From the NCBI RefSeq assembly GCF_037176765.1, contig NC_090024.1:246352571-246416570 (forward strand): DNA of 64,000 bases, written 5' to 3'. Position numbers and translations under genes: made by a program. The notes beneath the pieces are model-generated. The model was not told the DNA's origin. It ran no database searches and saw only the letters and a program-made list of their open reading frames with translations. This DNA is from Anolis sagrei. Lineage: Eukaryota > Chordata > Lepidosauria > Squamata > Anolidae. Of the stretch, positions 39,801 through 48,538 are shown piece by piece; position 1 is the stretch's first letter; each line of letters starts with the position of its first letter.

Positions 39801-42174
39801 AATGATCAAGGGTCTGGAGAACAAGCCCTATGAGGAGCGGCTTAAAGAGCTGGGCATGATAAGCCTGAAGAAGAGAAGGATGAGAGGAGATATGATGAGG
39901 GCCATGTATAAATATGTGGGAGGAAGTCACAAGGAGGAGGGAACAAGCTTGTTTTCTGCTTCCTTGGAGACTAGGACGCGAAACAATGGCTTCAAACTAC
40001 AAGAAAATAGATTCCATCTGAACATGAGGAGGAACTTCCTGAGTGTGAGAGCCGTTCAGCAGTGGAACTCTCTGCCCCGGAGTGTGGTGGAGACTCCTTC
40101 TTTGGAAGCTTTTAAACAGAGGCTGGATGGCCATCTGTCAGGGGTGATTTGAATGCAATATTCCTGCTTCTTGGCAGAAAGGGGTTGGACTGGATGGCCC
40201 AGGAGGTCTCTTCCAACTCTTTGATTCTATGATTCTATGAAAAAAAAAACATGCAGTCTTCAAAATCCAATAATCACATACTATTTCCCCAGTCCCTCCA
40301 CCTCCCCAATCCCACCCATGACTTCCGGCACCACACCATATGGAACTAGTATCTAACAAAACTCTTTCCTTATCATTACATTAATAAATTCCACATGTGG
40401 CTATTTCAAAGTCTATTTTTGTATTATTTTTTTCAACACCCAAAGACAACTCTTCAATGCATTTCCCCCTTAAGTCATTGGAGAGCTTGGCCATTTGGAT
40501 AGACTCAACTAATTTTCTCCTCCAATCCTTAACGAGTAGTTCTTTTTCCCCTTTCCAAGACATTGATATTGTAATTCTCACCACCACAAAACTATATTGG
40601 CAATATGTGACCAAGAGCAAGTTATATAAAAGAATCTAAGCATTCGTGACAGATATAGAAACCTAGAATCAAAGAGTTGGAAGAGACCTCCTGGGCCATC
40701 CAGTCCAACCCCATTCTGCCACGAAGCAGGAATATTGCATTCAAATCATCCCTGACAGATGGCCATCCAGCCTCTGTTTAAAAGCTTCCAAAGAAGGATC
40801 CTCCACTGCACTATGGGGCAGAGAGTTCCACTGCTGAACGGCTCTCACAGTCAGGAAGTTCTTCCTCATGTTCAGATGGAATCTCCTCTCTTGTAGTTTG
40901 AAACCATTGTTCTATGCCCTAGTCTCCAGGGAAGCAGAAAACAAGCTTGCTCCCTCCTCCTCCCTGTGGCTTCCTCTCACATATTTATACATGGCTCTCA
41001 TCATATCTCCTCTAAGCCTTCTCTTCTTCAGGCTAAACATGCCCAGTTCCCTAAGCCGCTCCTCATAGGGCTTGTTCTCCAGACCCTTGATAATTTTAGT
41101 CACCCTCCTTTGGACACACTCCAGCTTGTCAATATCTCTTGAATTGTGGTTCCCAGAATTGGACACAATATTCCAGGTGTGGTCTAACCAAGGCAGAATA
41201 GAGGGGTAGCATTACTTCCCTAGATCTAGACACTATGCTCTAGATCTAGGGAAGTAATACTCCCCATGCTCTATTCTGCCTTGGTTAGACCACACCTGGA
41301 ATATTGTGTCCAATTCTGGGCACCACAATTCAAGAGAGATATTGACTCTAAGCTGGAATGTGTCCAGAGGAGGGCGACTGAAATGATCAAGGGTCTGGAG
41401 AACAAGCCCTATGAGGAGCGGCTTAGGGAACTGGGCATGTTTAGCCTGAAGAAGAGGAGGCTGAGAGGGGATATGATAGCCATGTATAAATATGTGAGAG
41501 GAAGCCACAGGGAGGAGGGAGCAAGCGTTCAACCTTTGTCTTTGGTGTTGATTAGTGCAAATCCTTGCATGTGGAGTTGTGCATGAGTCATGCTGTGAAT
41601 TAACTCATCCGGCATGGAAACAGTAGCAAACAGCCAAAGGTGCAGCAGAGGGCGCATACACACCATCAACACGTCCCTGCAAGCCCATGGTTATGGCTTG
41701 CACTTCCACCAACTTGTGTGTTTCTGCCTGGCAGAATGAGGTTGGACTGGGTGGCGCGTGGGGACTCTTCTACCTCTAAGCATCTAGGATTCAATGATTC
41801 TATGTATTGATTCCTGGTCCCTTGTTTCTTCCAGTCAAGCCTGGTGTTTGTCCCTTGTTCAAGATCCCTGCTGGGCTGCCATGTGAGTACAAATGCTGCC
41901 AGGACTCTGACTGCCTTGGAGACGAGAAGTGTTGCCCCCAGGGACCCTGTCGGACCGTCTGTTTTACACCAGGTGAGGACCAGAAAGCCCTGTGCCACCT
42001 TCCTGACTGCCCAGAGATGTGTTGGGGTCTCCAAAAAGTGATTTCGTAGCTTTAGCTGGATACCCTACACTGAACACAATGGGATTGGACTAGATGGCCT
42101 CTGGGGACCCCTTCCAACTCTAGGATTGGTTGACCACTAAGATCTTTTTTGTTATGTCCTTCACAGGTTTTTAG
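33723..42174 (+). CDS. Gene C: secreted double-WAP-domain protein (4 exons)
   Basis: Predicted secreted two-WAP protein, an SLPI-like layout. Coding exons are 33723-33816 (signal peptide), 36714-36851 (WAP 1), 41835-41972 (WAP 2) and 42167-42174 (Gly-Phe-stop). All junctions are phase 1, with GTAAGC, GTAAAT and GTGAGG donors and ATTACAG, TTCCAG and TTCACAG acceptors. The product is 125 aa: signal [20 protein letters not shown] then [14 protein letters not shown] 1 starting EKPGKCP with eight cysteines, and WAP 2 starting VKPGVCP with nine. The odd ninth cysteine in WAP 2, plus one in the post-signal linker (RLCPK), could pair with each other. A TATA-like box and an AATAAA frame the gene. Intron 2 is about 5 kb and full of CR1, SPIN and PLE copies. 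It runs opposite to genes A and B. The inhibitory target is unknown. Confidence 0.87.
33817..34103. other. Gene C intron 1, 5' part
   Basis: No repeat assigned. Confidence 0.4.
34104..34480 (+). mobile_element. Two old CR1 fragments
   Basis: GAAGAAGACAAGACTGACAA to GGCTCCATTCCAACTCG, then a second diverged tail (CAGAGTCTGGATGTCCATCT). Both are much older than the young CR1 copies. Confidence 0.65.
34676..34944 (+). mobile_element. CR1 LINE 3' fragment
   Basis: CTAGGACGCGAAACAATGGC to GATTCTATGATTCTATG. About 55 open C-terminal codons. Confidence 0.88.
34945..35470. other. Gene C intron 1 spacer
   Basis: No repeat family or exon assigned. Confidence 0.4.
35510..36473. mobile_element. Foldback PLE with GIY-YIG remnant
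   Basis: Flanked by a perfect 16-bp duplication ACATTAGGAAGAACTT (35494-35509 and 36474-36489). The left arm, on the minus strand, keeps the endonuclease end ([20 protein letters not shown]). The right arm holds only terminal repeat. Confidence 0.9.
36381..36421 (+). ncRNA. Hammerhead-ribozyme-like motif in PLE
   Basis: All boxes present, with GAAAT in place of GAAAC, which turns the C-G pair of helix III into U-G. Confidence 0.42.
36714..36851 (+). CDS. Gene C exon 2: WAP domain 1
   Basis: A 138-nt exon, phase 1-1, between TTTTTGTATTACAG and GTAAAT. It encodes 46 residues with eight WAP cysteines: C6, C15, C19, C25, the CC pair at 31-32, C36 and C40. The first loop is short (PVSPASET). The domain is lysine-rich. 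Its donor GTAAAT is weaker than those of the other exons. Confidence 0.92.
37450..38041. mobile_element. Foldback PLE inside the SPIN element
   Basis: Flanked by a perfect 12-bp duplication AATGATGGATCT (37438-37449 and 38042-38053). Keeps a plus-strand bit of the GIY-YIG protein end ([20 protein letters not shown]). Confidence 0.9.
37948..37988 (+). ncRNA. Hammerhead-ribozyme-like motif in PLE (consensus copy)
   Basis: Unmutated version of the motif: CCT-CTGAGGA-T-GCTTGC-CATAGAT-GCAGGC-GAAAC-GTC-AGG, with a fully Watson-Crick or G-U paired helix II. It follows a PLE coding remnant on the same strand. Confidence 0.55.
38500..38764. mobile_element. Foldback PLE in old CR1
   Basis: Flanked by a perfect 13-bp duplication AGTACTATGTTTA (38487-38499 and 38765-38777). 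Two inverted arms with no coding part, joined at 38630-38672. Confidence 0.9.
38672..38712 (+). ncRNA. Hammerhead-ribozyme-like motif in PLE (consensus copy)
   Basis: Identical to the consensus motif in all boxes. The opposite arm near 38588 carries a change in the ACGT helix III (reads CTGACTTTTCG on the plus strand). Confidence 0.52.
38941..39216. other. Gene C intron 2 spacer
   Basis: No feature recognised. Confidence 0.4.
39229..39409. mobile_element. Short foldback PLE
   Basis: Flanked by a perfect 12-bp duplication TGGAAAACAATT (39217-39228 and 39410-39421). The arms meet in the middle of the ribozyme-like region, which is deleted. Confidence 0.88.
39535..39669. mobile_element. hAT MITE, intact
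   Basis: 135 bp with inverted ends CAGTGGTTCCCAACCT and AGGTTGGGAACCACTG and a perfect 8-bp duplication GTGTACAA (39527-39534 and 39670-39677). Non-coding. Confidence 0.92.
39750..40242 (+). mobile_element. CR1 LINE 3' fragment
   Basis: From AGAGATATTGACAAGCTGGA to GATTCTATGATTCTATG. About 120 open codons ([20 protein letters not shown] onwards). Confidence 0.9.
40243..40659 (-). mobile_element. Possible L1-like ORF2 C-terminal fragment
   Basis: The minus strand encodes [20 protein letters not shown] then [12 protein letters not shown], which resembles the end of an L1-type ORF2 protein. The match is by eye only. The rest is unassigned intron. Confidence 0.3.
40660..41237 (-). mobile_element. 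CR1 LINE fragment, left half of a palindrome
   Basis: Tail CCTAGAATCAAAGAGTTGG to the CTAGATCTAGACACTATG region, then inverted into the next copy. Confidence 0.87.
41238..41530 (+). mobile_element. CR1 LINE fragment, right half of a palindrome
   Basis: TAGATCTAGGGAAGTAATAC to GGGAGGAGGGAGCAAGC, reverse complement of about 40930-41230. No 3' tail. Confidence 0.87.
41725..41808 (+). mobile_element. Old CR1 tail before gene C exon 3
   Basis: CTGGCAGAATGAGGTTGGAC to GATTCAATGATTCTATG, ending about 27 bp from the exon 3 acceptor. Confidence 0.65.
41835..41972 (+). CDS. Gene C exon 3: WAP domain 2 with nine cysteines
   Basis: A 138-nt exon, phase 1-1, between TTTCTTCCAG and GTGAGG. It encodes 46 residues. 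WAP cysteines are C6, C17, C21, C27, the CC pair at 33-34, C39 and C43. An extra C22 makes a CC pair at positions 21-22 ([10 protein letters not shown]). An unpaired cysteine is unusual for the family. Confidence 0.92.
42070..42128 (+). mobile_element. Old CR1 tail in gene C intron 3
   Basis: TGGGATTGGACTAGATGGCC to CTTCCAACTCTAGGATTGG, a diverged CR1 end. Confidence 0.55.
42167..42174 (+). CDS. Gene C exon 4 (coding part): Gly-Phe-stop
   Basis: After TCCTTCACAG the exon reads GT TTT TAG, completing GGT and adding Phe before the stop. The 3' UTR runs to about 42380. Confidence 0.75.
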
Positions 42175-42354
42175 GCTGTGGTTCCTGGGAAGAGGCAGGG
42201 TCCCACCAGAAGATGCCAACTCTTCGCTTTGCCCTCATGTGTTTCGGCTTTCTTCCCAACATCACATTGTCTCTGTGGCAACGTGTTTCTCCTCCAGAAT
42301 GGTCAACCCTTCCCAGTAGCTTTGGGAAAATATCCCATTCCCTAGAAGCAGAAC

Positions 42355-42360
42355 AATAAA
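42355..42360 (+). terminator. Gene C polyadenylation signal AATAAA
   Basis: AACAATAAAGCAATGG, about 180 bp after the stop. Confidence 0.78.
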
Positions 42361-42594
42361 GCAATGGAGCACTCTGGATCCAGTTGGAAAAAGAAATAAG
42401 AGCTCTATATCTTTCATTTCATTTGAGAGTTGCTTGCACTATGTGTGTTCTGAAGTCCAGCAATGTGCTTTCATTAAAAATTCAAGAAAGAAAGAAAAAC
42501 AAGAGTTGGGGGGACCCCAAGGGCTATCTAGTCTAACCCTCTTCATCCATGCAGAAATACAGATCCTAATAAGGGCATGTTGACAACCAATCGT

Positions 42595-43712
42595 GCAAGA
42601 AACTAGTCCAATGTGGGCTACGCAAAACTACGGTGAGGTGGATCTGGAATTGGTTAAATGGACGAACACAGAGGGTGATTCTCCCCAAGGCTTCCTCTTC
42701 ATCCTGGAAAGAAGTGACGAGTGGAGTGCCACAGGGTTCCGTCTTGGGCCCGGTCCTGCTCAGGATCTTTATTAACGACTTAGATGAAGGGTTAGAAGGC
42801 AGGATCATCAAGTTTGCAGACGACACCAAATTGGGAGGGAGAGCCAATACTCCAGAGGACAGGAGCAGGATTCAAAGGGATCTTGACAGATGAGAGAGAT
42901 GAATGGCCAAAACTTAACAAAATGAAGTTCAATAGGGACAAATGCAAGATACTCCACTTTGGCAGAAAAAATGAAATGCAAAGATACAGAATGGGGGACG
43001 ATGCCTGGCTCGAGAGCAGGACGTGTGAAAAAGATCTTGGAGTCCTCGTGGACAACAAGTTAAACATGAGCCAGGAATGTGATGTGGCGGCAAAAAAAGC
43101 CAATGGGATTTTGGCCTGCATCAATAGGAGCATAGTGTCTAGATCTAGGGAAGTCATGCTCCCCATGCTCTATTCCGCCTTGATTAGACCACACCTGGAA
43201 TATTGTGTCCAATTCTGGGCACCACAATTCAAGAGAGATATTGAGAAGCTAGAATGTGTCCAGAGGAGGGCGACTAAAATGATCAAGGGTCTGGAGAACA
43301 AGCCCTATGAGGAGCGGCTTAAGGAGCTGGGCATGTTTAGCCTGAAGAAGAGAAGGCTGAGAGGAGACATGATAGCCATGTATAAATATGTGAGAGGAAG
43401 CCACAGGGAGGAGGGAGCAAGCTTGTTTACTGCTTCCCTGGAGACTAGGACGCGGAACAATGGCTTCAAACTACAAGAGAGGAGGTTCCATCTGAACACG
43501 AGGAAGAACTTCCTGACTGTGAGAGCCGTTCAGCAGTGGAACTCTCTGCCTCAGAGTGTGGTGGAGGCTCCTTCTTTGGAAGCTTTTAAGCAGAGGCTGG
43601 ATGGCCATCTGTCAAGGGTGATTTGAATGCAACATTCCTGCTTCTTGGCAGAAAGGGGTTGGACTGGATGGCCAGGAGGTCTCTTCCAACTCTTGGATTC
43701 TATAATTCTATA
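42595..43712 (+). mobile_element. CR1 LINE, 5'-truncated, long open frame
   Basis: From GTCCAATGTGGGCTACGC (RT palm) to [29 protein letters not shown] box at about 42817. One frame shift near 42890 separates it from an open C-terminal frame of about 240 codons. Confidence 0.9.
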
Positions 43713-44117
43713 AGATCTGCAGGCGCCGTCACGTTCCTTTTCTCTTTTTTTTTAAGAGCATTATAAACCCCTTTTAATCATCAGCCTGTGATAATCCTTT
43801 GTGTTACTCTTTCCAAGCAATAAAGAAGGAGCCTTGAAATGCCTTTCCTGGCTCACTTGCTTTGGAAAGGAGCCAATGGGGAGAAGTCGAGGAATGCTGT
43901 TCCTGGAGGACAATCACACCAGTCACTGACCCTGCTCAACTGGTTCCTTGGCTTTCCTGGCTCCCCTTTTTTGCTTTGCTTTCAAGGCCTGTTCCAAGCA
44001 TCAAGGCAAGGACTGCCTATGCCCCAAACAACCTGGAGGCTGCAGCACTTGCAAGCAGAATTAAAATCACAGAGGAAGAACTGCAATTTAACCAGCTACT
44101 TGAAACCAAACCGGGAA
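43713..44117. other. Intergenic, nothing recognised
   Basis: AATAAAG near 43820 but no exon or repeat family can be named. Confidence 0.4.
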
Positions 44118-44322
44118 ATTGTGGAAAATGGCCAGCATGACTGCATGGAGCGCCCTTAGCTTCCCACAGGAGCAGTTCCTATTGATCTACTCACATTTGC
44201 ATGTTTTTGAACTGCTAGGTTGGCAGAAGCTGGGGCTGACAGTGGGAGCTCACTCTGCTCCCTGGATTCAAACCTGTGATGCTTCAGTAAGCCAATTCAG
44301 CAGTTTAACCTACTGCTCAAAG
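44118..44322 (-). mobile_element. tRNA-derived SINE
   Basis: Same family as 48012-48238. On the minus strand it has a B-box-like GGTTTGAATCC, then CAGGGAGCAGAGTGAGCTCC and CTGCCAACCTAGCAGTTC. The A-box end is worn. Confidence 0.7.
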
Positions 44323-44379
44323 AACATTTAATAGAATGCCAAGTTTTTAAAACTTTGTGTTTTTAAAATACATTACAGA

Positions 44380-47300
44380 AATAGCGGCATGGAGGAGGGG
44401 AGGTGTTCCACTAGCCGAGGGGCCCCCATAGAGGTCGTGGTGGGAAGGAGGAGATGCGGGAAAAGGAGACCTCAAATTCGGCCAAATTCGGACCACTTAT
44501 CTATAATCAAAATTCCAAATCGGTCTCCTAAGGTAAATTGGTGTAACCAGGTGAGCGGACCCTCCGGTCTGAAGGTGGTGCTGTTGAACGCCAGATCTGT
44601 CAACGGAAAAACGACCTGGATCCAGGACTTAATCCTGGACGAACGGGCAGATCTGGCGTGCATCACGGAGACCTGGTTGGATGAAGCTGGAGGAGTAAAT
44701 CTGACCCAGCTTTGTCCTCCGGGTTTCTCCGTGCAGCACCAACCTAGATCCGGAGGGCGGGGAGGCGGGGTCGCAGTGGTCTATAGGGACTCCATCCATC
44801 TGACCAGGTGCCCCATCCCGCAGACCGCAAATTTCGAAAGCGTCTACCTGAGGGTGGGTGACCGGGACAGTATAGGGATTCTAGTAGTGTACCGTCCACC
44901 TCGCTGCACTACAGTCTCCCTACCTGAGCTAGCGGGGGTGGTCTCGAGCCTGGCATTGAAGTCTCAACGGCTTCTTGTGCTGGGAGACTTCAACGTCCAT
45001 GCCGAGACGACCCTCACAGGCGCGGCTCAGGACTTCATGTCTGCCATGGCAACCATGGGGCTGTCCCAACAAATATCTGGCCCCACCCACTGTGCTGGAC
45101 ACACATTGGATTTGGTTTTCTGTCAGGGATGGGAACAGGGTGGCGGTGTGGAGGAGTTGTCCATCTCTCCGTTGCCATGGACCGACCACTTCCTGATCAG
45201 ATTTAGGCTCACTGCGCCCCCTAACCTCTGCAAAGGTGGAGGACCCATTAAGATGGTCCGCCCCAGGAGACTGATGGATCCGAATGGCTTCCTGACGGCT
45301 CTTGGGGATTTTCCCGCCAGCTCGGTAGGTAACCATGTCGAAGCCTTGGTGGCTCTCTGGAATGGGGAGATGACCAGGGCTATTGACATGATTGCTCCGG
45401 AACGTCCCCTCTCAAGTAGCCGAGCTAAACCAGCCCCTTGGTTTACTGAGGAGCTGGCAGCTATGAAGCGAAGGAAGAGGGAACTAGAGAGCGTGTGGCG
45501 TTCGGAACCGAGCGAGTCAAACCGAGCACGGTTTGTGTCCTTTCTTAGGGCATATGCCGCGGCAATAAAGACCGCAAAGAAAACTTTCTTTGCGGCCACT
45601 ATTGCGTCTGCAAAGAACCGTCCGGCGGAGCTGTTTCGGATTGTCAGAGGTCTTTTAACTCCCGCCTCTGCAGGTGGGAGCCCTGACAATTCGGTCGCGC
45701 GCTGTGAAGCATTTGCTCGGTTCTTCGCAGACAAAGTCGCCTTGATCCGTTCTGGGCTGGACGCCGCGTTAGATGCAGACTCTGTGGATGTAACGAGAGC
45801 ACCTGCTTGTCCTATTTTGTTGGATTCTTTTCAGTTTGTGAAACCCGAGGATGTGGACAAGATACTTGGAGGAATGAGGCCCACCACGTCCATCCTAGAC
45901 CCCTGCCCATCCTGGCTTCTGAGAGAGGCCAGAGGGGGATTGGCCGAGTGGGTAACAGTGGTGGTGAATGCCTCCCTTCGGGAAGGCAAGATTCCAGCGA
46001 GCCTAAAACAGGCTATTATAAAGCCGCTGTTGAAGAAGCCATCACTGGACCCCACTAAATTGGACAACTTTCGGCCTGTTTCCAATCTCCCCTTTTTGGG
46101 CAAAGTCATGGAAAGCGTGGTGGCCTCACAACTCCAGGTATTCTTGAGAGACACGGATTATCTGGATCCGGCACAGTCTGGTTTCAGACCGGGGCATGGT
46201 ACCGAGACGGTCTTGGTCGCCTTAGTGGATGATCTGCGCCGGGAGCTAGACAGGGGGAGTGTGTCCCTGTTGGTGCTCCTGGACCTCTCAGCGGCCTTCG
46301 ATACCGTCGACCACGGTATCCTTCTGGGGCGCCTTGCGGAAATGGGTCTTGGAGGCATTGCTTTGCGGTGGCTCCGGTCATTTCTGGAGGGTCGCACCCA
46401 GAAGGTGTCATTGGGGGACTCCTGTTCCGCACCACAACCTTTGACTTGTGGGGTGCCACAGGGTTCCATACTGTCCCCCATGCTGTTTAACATCTACATG
46501 AAGCCGCTGGGTGAGATCATCCGGAGTTTCGGGGTGCGGTGTCATCTGTACGCAGATGATGTCCAACTCTGTCACTCCTTCCCACCTGCTACTAAGGAGG
46601 CTGTCGAGGTCCTGAACCGGTGCCTGGCCGCTGTAACGGTCTGGATGAGGGCGAACAAACTGAAACTAAATCCAGACAAGACAGAGGTACTCCTGGTCAG
46701 TCGCAAGGCCGAACGGGATATAGGGTTACAGCCTGTGCTGGACGGGGTCGCACTCCCCTTGAAGGCGCAGGTTCGCAGCTTGGGTGTGACCCTGGACTCA
46801 TCGTTGAGCCTGGATCCCCAGGTTTCAGCGGTGACCAGGGGAGCATTTGCACAGCTTAGGCTCGTGCGCCAGCTGCGCCCGTATCTCGGGAAGTCTGACT
46901 TGGCCACGGTGGTACACGCTCTTGTCACATCCCGCCTGGATTACTGCAACGCTCTCTACGTGGGGCTGCCCTTGAAGACGGCCCGGAAGCTTCAGCTGGT
47001 CCAGCGTGCGGCAGCCATGTTACTAACTGGAGCGGGTAGCAGGGAGCACACAACGCCCTTGTTGTCCCAGCTTCACTGGCTGCCGATTTGCTACCGGACC
47101 CAATTCAAGGTGCTGGTCTTGGCCTACAAAGCCCTAAACGGTTCCGGCCCAAAATACCTTTCGGACCGCATCTTGGCCTACGAGCCCACGAGGACCTTGA
47201 GATCGTCTGGGGAGGCCCTTCTCTCGATCCCGCCTGCATCACAGGCACGGCTGGCGGGGACGAGGGAGAGGGCCTTCTCGGTGGTGGCCCCCCGGCTGTG

Positions 47301-47648
47301 GAACACTCTCCCGGCACACATCAGACAGGCGCCCTCCCTCATGTCCTTTCGAAAAAGCCTTAAGACCTGGCTGTTCGAGAGGGCATTTAATTAAGTGGTA
47401 AGCAACAACATTACGGTAATGAGAACTGGAATGGTATAAGGAAAATGAGACTGGCTATGATTCTACTAAGAGACGAAGCGGATTTTTATGTAGTTTGTAT
47501 TTGTTGTATAGTCATATGTTGTTGATACTGGCCTCTGTAACTGTCTTTTTATGTGTACTGTACACCGCCATGAGTCGCCCGTAAGGGCTGAGAATGGCGG
47601 TCAATAAGTGCATCTAATAAATAATAAATAAATAAATAAATAAATAAA
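44380..47648 (+). mobile_element. L2-clade LINE with intact ORF2
   Basis: Non-LTR retrotransposon. The 1001-codon frame (44389-47394) has an APE-type endonuclease (LNARSVNGK, ITETWLDE, GGGVAVVYRD, LVLGDFNVH, GHTLDLVF, PWTDHF) at about residues 60-270, and a reverse transcriptase at about 520-800 (FRPVSNLPFLGKVMESVVAS, LLVLLDLSAAFDTVDH, GVPQGSILSPMLFN, HLYADDVQL). The L2-type end [20 protein letters not shown] then LKTWLF follows. The 3' UTR carries CACCGCCATGAGTCGCCCG and ends in (AAATA)n. No stop or shift is seen, all catalytic boxes are present, and a possible ATTACA target duplication flanks it. It may be near full length and recently active. Promoter and ORF1 status cannot be judged. Confidence 0.92.
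44389..47394 (+). CDS. L2 LINE ORF2 protein (endonuclease + reverse transcriptase)
   Basis: Uninterrupted frame of 1001 codons encoding the L2 replication protein. ORF2 nicks target DNA with its endonuclease and primes reverse transcription there. The ATG at 44389 is the first in frame near the element's 5' end. Catalytic residues are visible: E in ETWLDE, D and N in GDFN, H in TDHF, and the D/DD triad in DLSAAFD and YADD. The length is typical for a single L2 ORF2. The second L2 at 48.9 kb is about 95% alike over their shared part by eye. It is not a host gene. Confidence 0.9.
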   Translation: MEEGRCSTSRGAPIEVVVGRRRCGKRRPQIRPNSDHLSIIKIPNRSPKVNWCNQVSGPSGLKVVLLNARSVNGKTTWIQDLILDERADLACITETWLDEAGGVNLTQLCPPGFSVQHQPRSGGRGGGVAVVYRDSIHLTRCPIPQTANFESVYLRVGDRDSIGILVVYRPPRCTTVSLPELAGVVSSLALKSQRLLVLGDFNVHAETTLTGAAQDFMSAMATMGLSQQISGPTHCAGHTLDLVFCQGWEQGGGVEELSISPLPWTDHFLIRFRLTAPPNLCKGGGPIKMVRPRRLMDPNGFLTALGDFPASSVGNHVEALVALWNGEMTRAIDMIAPERPLSSSRAKPAPWFTEELAAMKRRKRELESVWRSEPSESNRARFVSFLRAYAAAIKTAKKTFFAATIASAKNRPAELFRIVRGLLTPASAGGSPDNSVARCEAFARFFADKVALIRSGLDAALDADSVDVTRAPACPILLDSFQFVKPEDVDKILGGMRPTTSILDPCPSWLLREARGGLAEWVTVVVNASLREGKIPASLKQAIIKPLLKKPSLDPTKLDNFRPVSNLPFLGKVMESVVASQLQVFLRDTDYLDPAQSGFRPGHGTETVLVALVDDLRRELDRGSVSLLVLLDLSAAFDTVDHGILLGRLAEMGLGGIALRWLRSFLEGRTQKVSLGDSCSAPQPLTCGVPQGSILSPMLFNIYMKPLGEIIRSFGVRCHLYADDVQLCHSFPPATKEAVEVLNRCLAAVTVWMRANKLKLNPDKTEVLLVSRKAERDIGLQPVLDGVALPLKAQVRSLGVTLDSSLSLDPQVSAVTRGAFAQLRLVRQLRPYLGKSDLATVVHALVTSRLDYCNALYVGLPLKTARKLQLVQRAAAMLLTGAGSREHTTPLLSQLHWLPICYRTQFKVLVLAYKALNGSGPKYLSDRILAYEPTRTLRSSGEALLSIPPASQARLAGTRERAFSVVAPRLWNTLPAHIRQAPSLMSFRKSLKTWLFERAFN

Positions 47649-47678
47649 TTACAACTATACCCTTGCTTAGCTTCTGAT

Positions 47679-47680
47679 AT

Positions 47681-47731
<51 letters not shown>
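47679..47731 (+). repeat. (GATA)n microsatellite
   Basis: About 13 uninterrupted GATA units. Confidence 0.97.
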
Positions 47732-47829
47732 CTCATTGAATGTCTCTCTCTATATGACACACAACACAACATATTAACTCATAGAACTTCAATTTGGAGG
47801 TTTCCTTCCAGTCTAGTACAGATTTACTT

Positions 47830-48000
47830 TAGGTTAGGTTATTTATTTATTTATTTATTTATTTATTTCATACACTTTTACCCCACCCTTCTCCCCCCAA
47901 GCGGGGACTCAGGGCAGCCTCACATAAGCACCATACTATGCTATCATCATATACATAATCAACGAATACATGAAAAGATTTTTTTTAAATTCATTAAAAC
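47830..48000 (-). mobile_element. L2/Vingi-type 3' tail fragment
   Basis: TTATTTATTTATT followed by ACCCCACCCTTCTCC and GGGGACTCAGGGCAGC, the reversed 3' end of an L2-like LINE. Confidence 0.5.
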
Positions 48001-48011
48001 AATAGATTAGA

Positions 48012-48238
48012 GCCAGCGTTGTCCATAGACATCTCCAAGGTCATGTGGCCAGCATGACTGCATGGAGAGCCCTTACCTTCCCACTGGAGCAGTGCCTATT
48101 GATCTACTCACATTTGCATGTTTTCAAACTGCTAGGTTGGCAGAAGCTGGGGCTGACAATGGGAGCTCACCCCACTCCCTGGATTTAAACCTGCAACCTT
48201 TTGGTAAGCAAGTTCAGTGGTTTAACCACTGTGCCACG
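48012..48238 (-). mobile_element. tRNA-derived SINE (full)
   Basis: On the minus strand an A-box-like GTGGCACAGTGGTTAAACC and a B-box-like GGTTTAAATCC are followed by the body (CCAGCTTCTGCCAACCTAGC) to CCTTGGAGATGTCTATGGAC. The BovB-like tail seen at 26073-26200 is not included. Confidence 0.75.
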
Positions 48239-48538
48239 TGGGGTTCCTTACCCACAAAAAATATGTAAGGTTCATACATACCTTACATACATACTCTGAA
48301 GGTCTTTTTAGACACAGCTGTTTAAATTATATTGCACACGATTCCAGGTTTGTGTATAACCTGAAAGCAAAGGGGTCATTTTCCCAGTCACTAATGGGGA
48401 TAGTTTTGAAATTTGGAGTATTTCGGTTTTAGGAATTGTGGAATCAGGTAAGAGATGCTCAATTTGTATAACTAATATTAACCTTTTCAAAGCAACAGAG
48501 CAAGACTTTTATAACTATAACTTAGACCACTGGTTCTC

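Noticed and set aside
43800-43830. AATAAAG at about 43820 as a host polyadenylation signal
   Set aside because: No coding exon or spliced gene can be linked to it.
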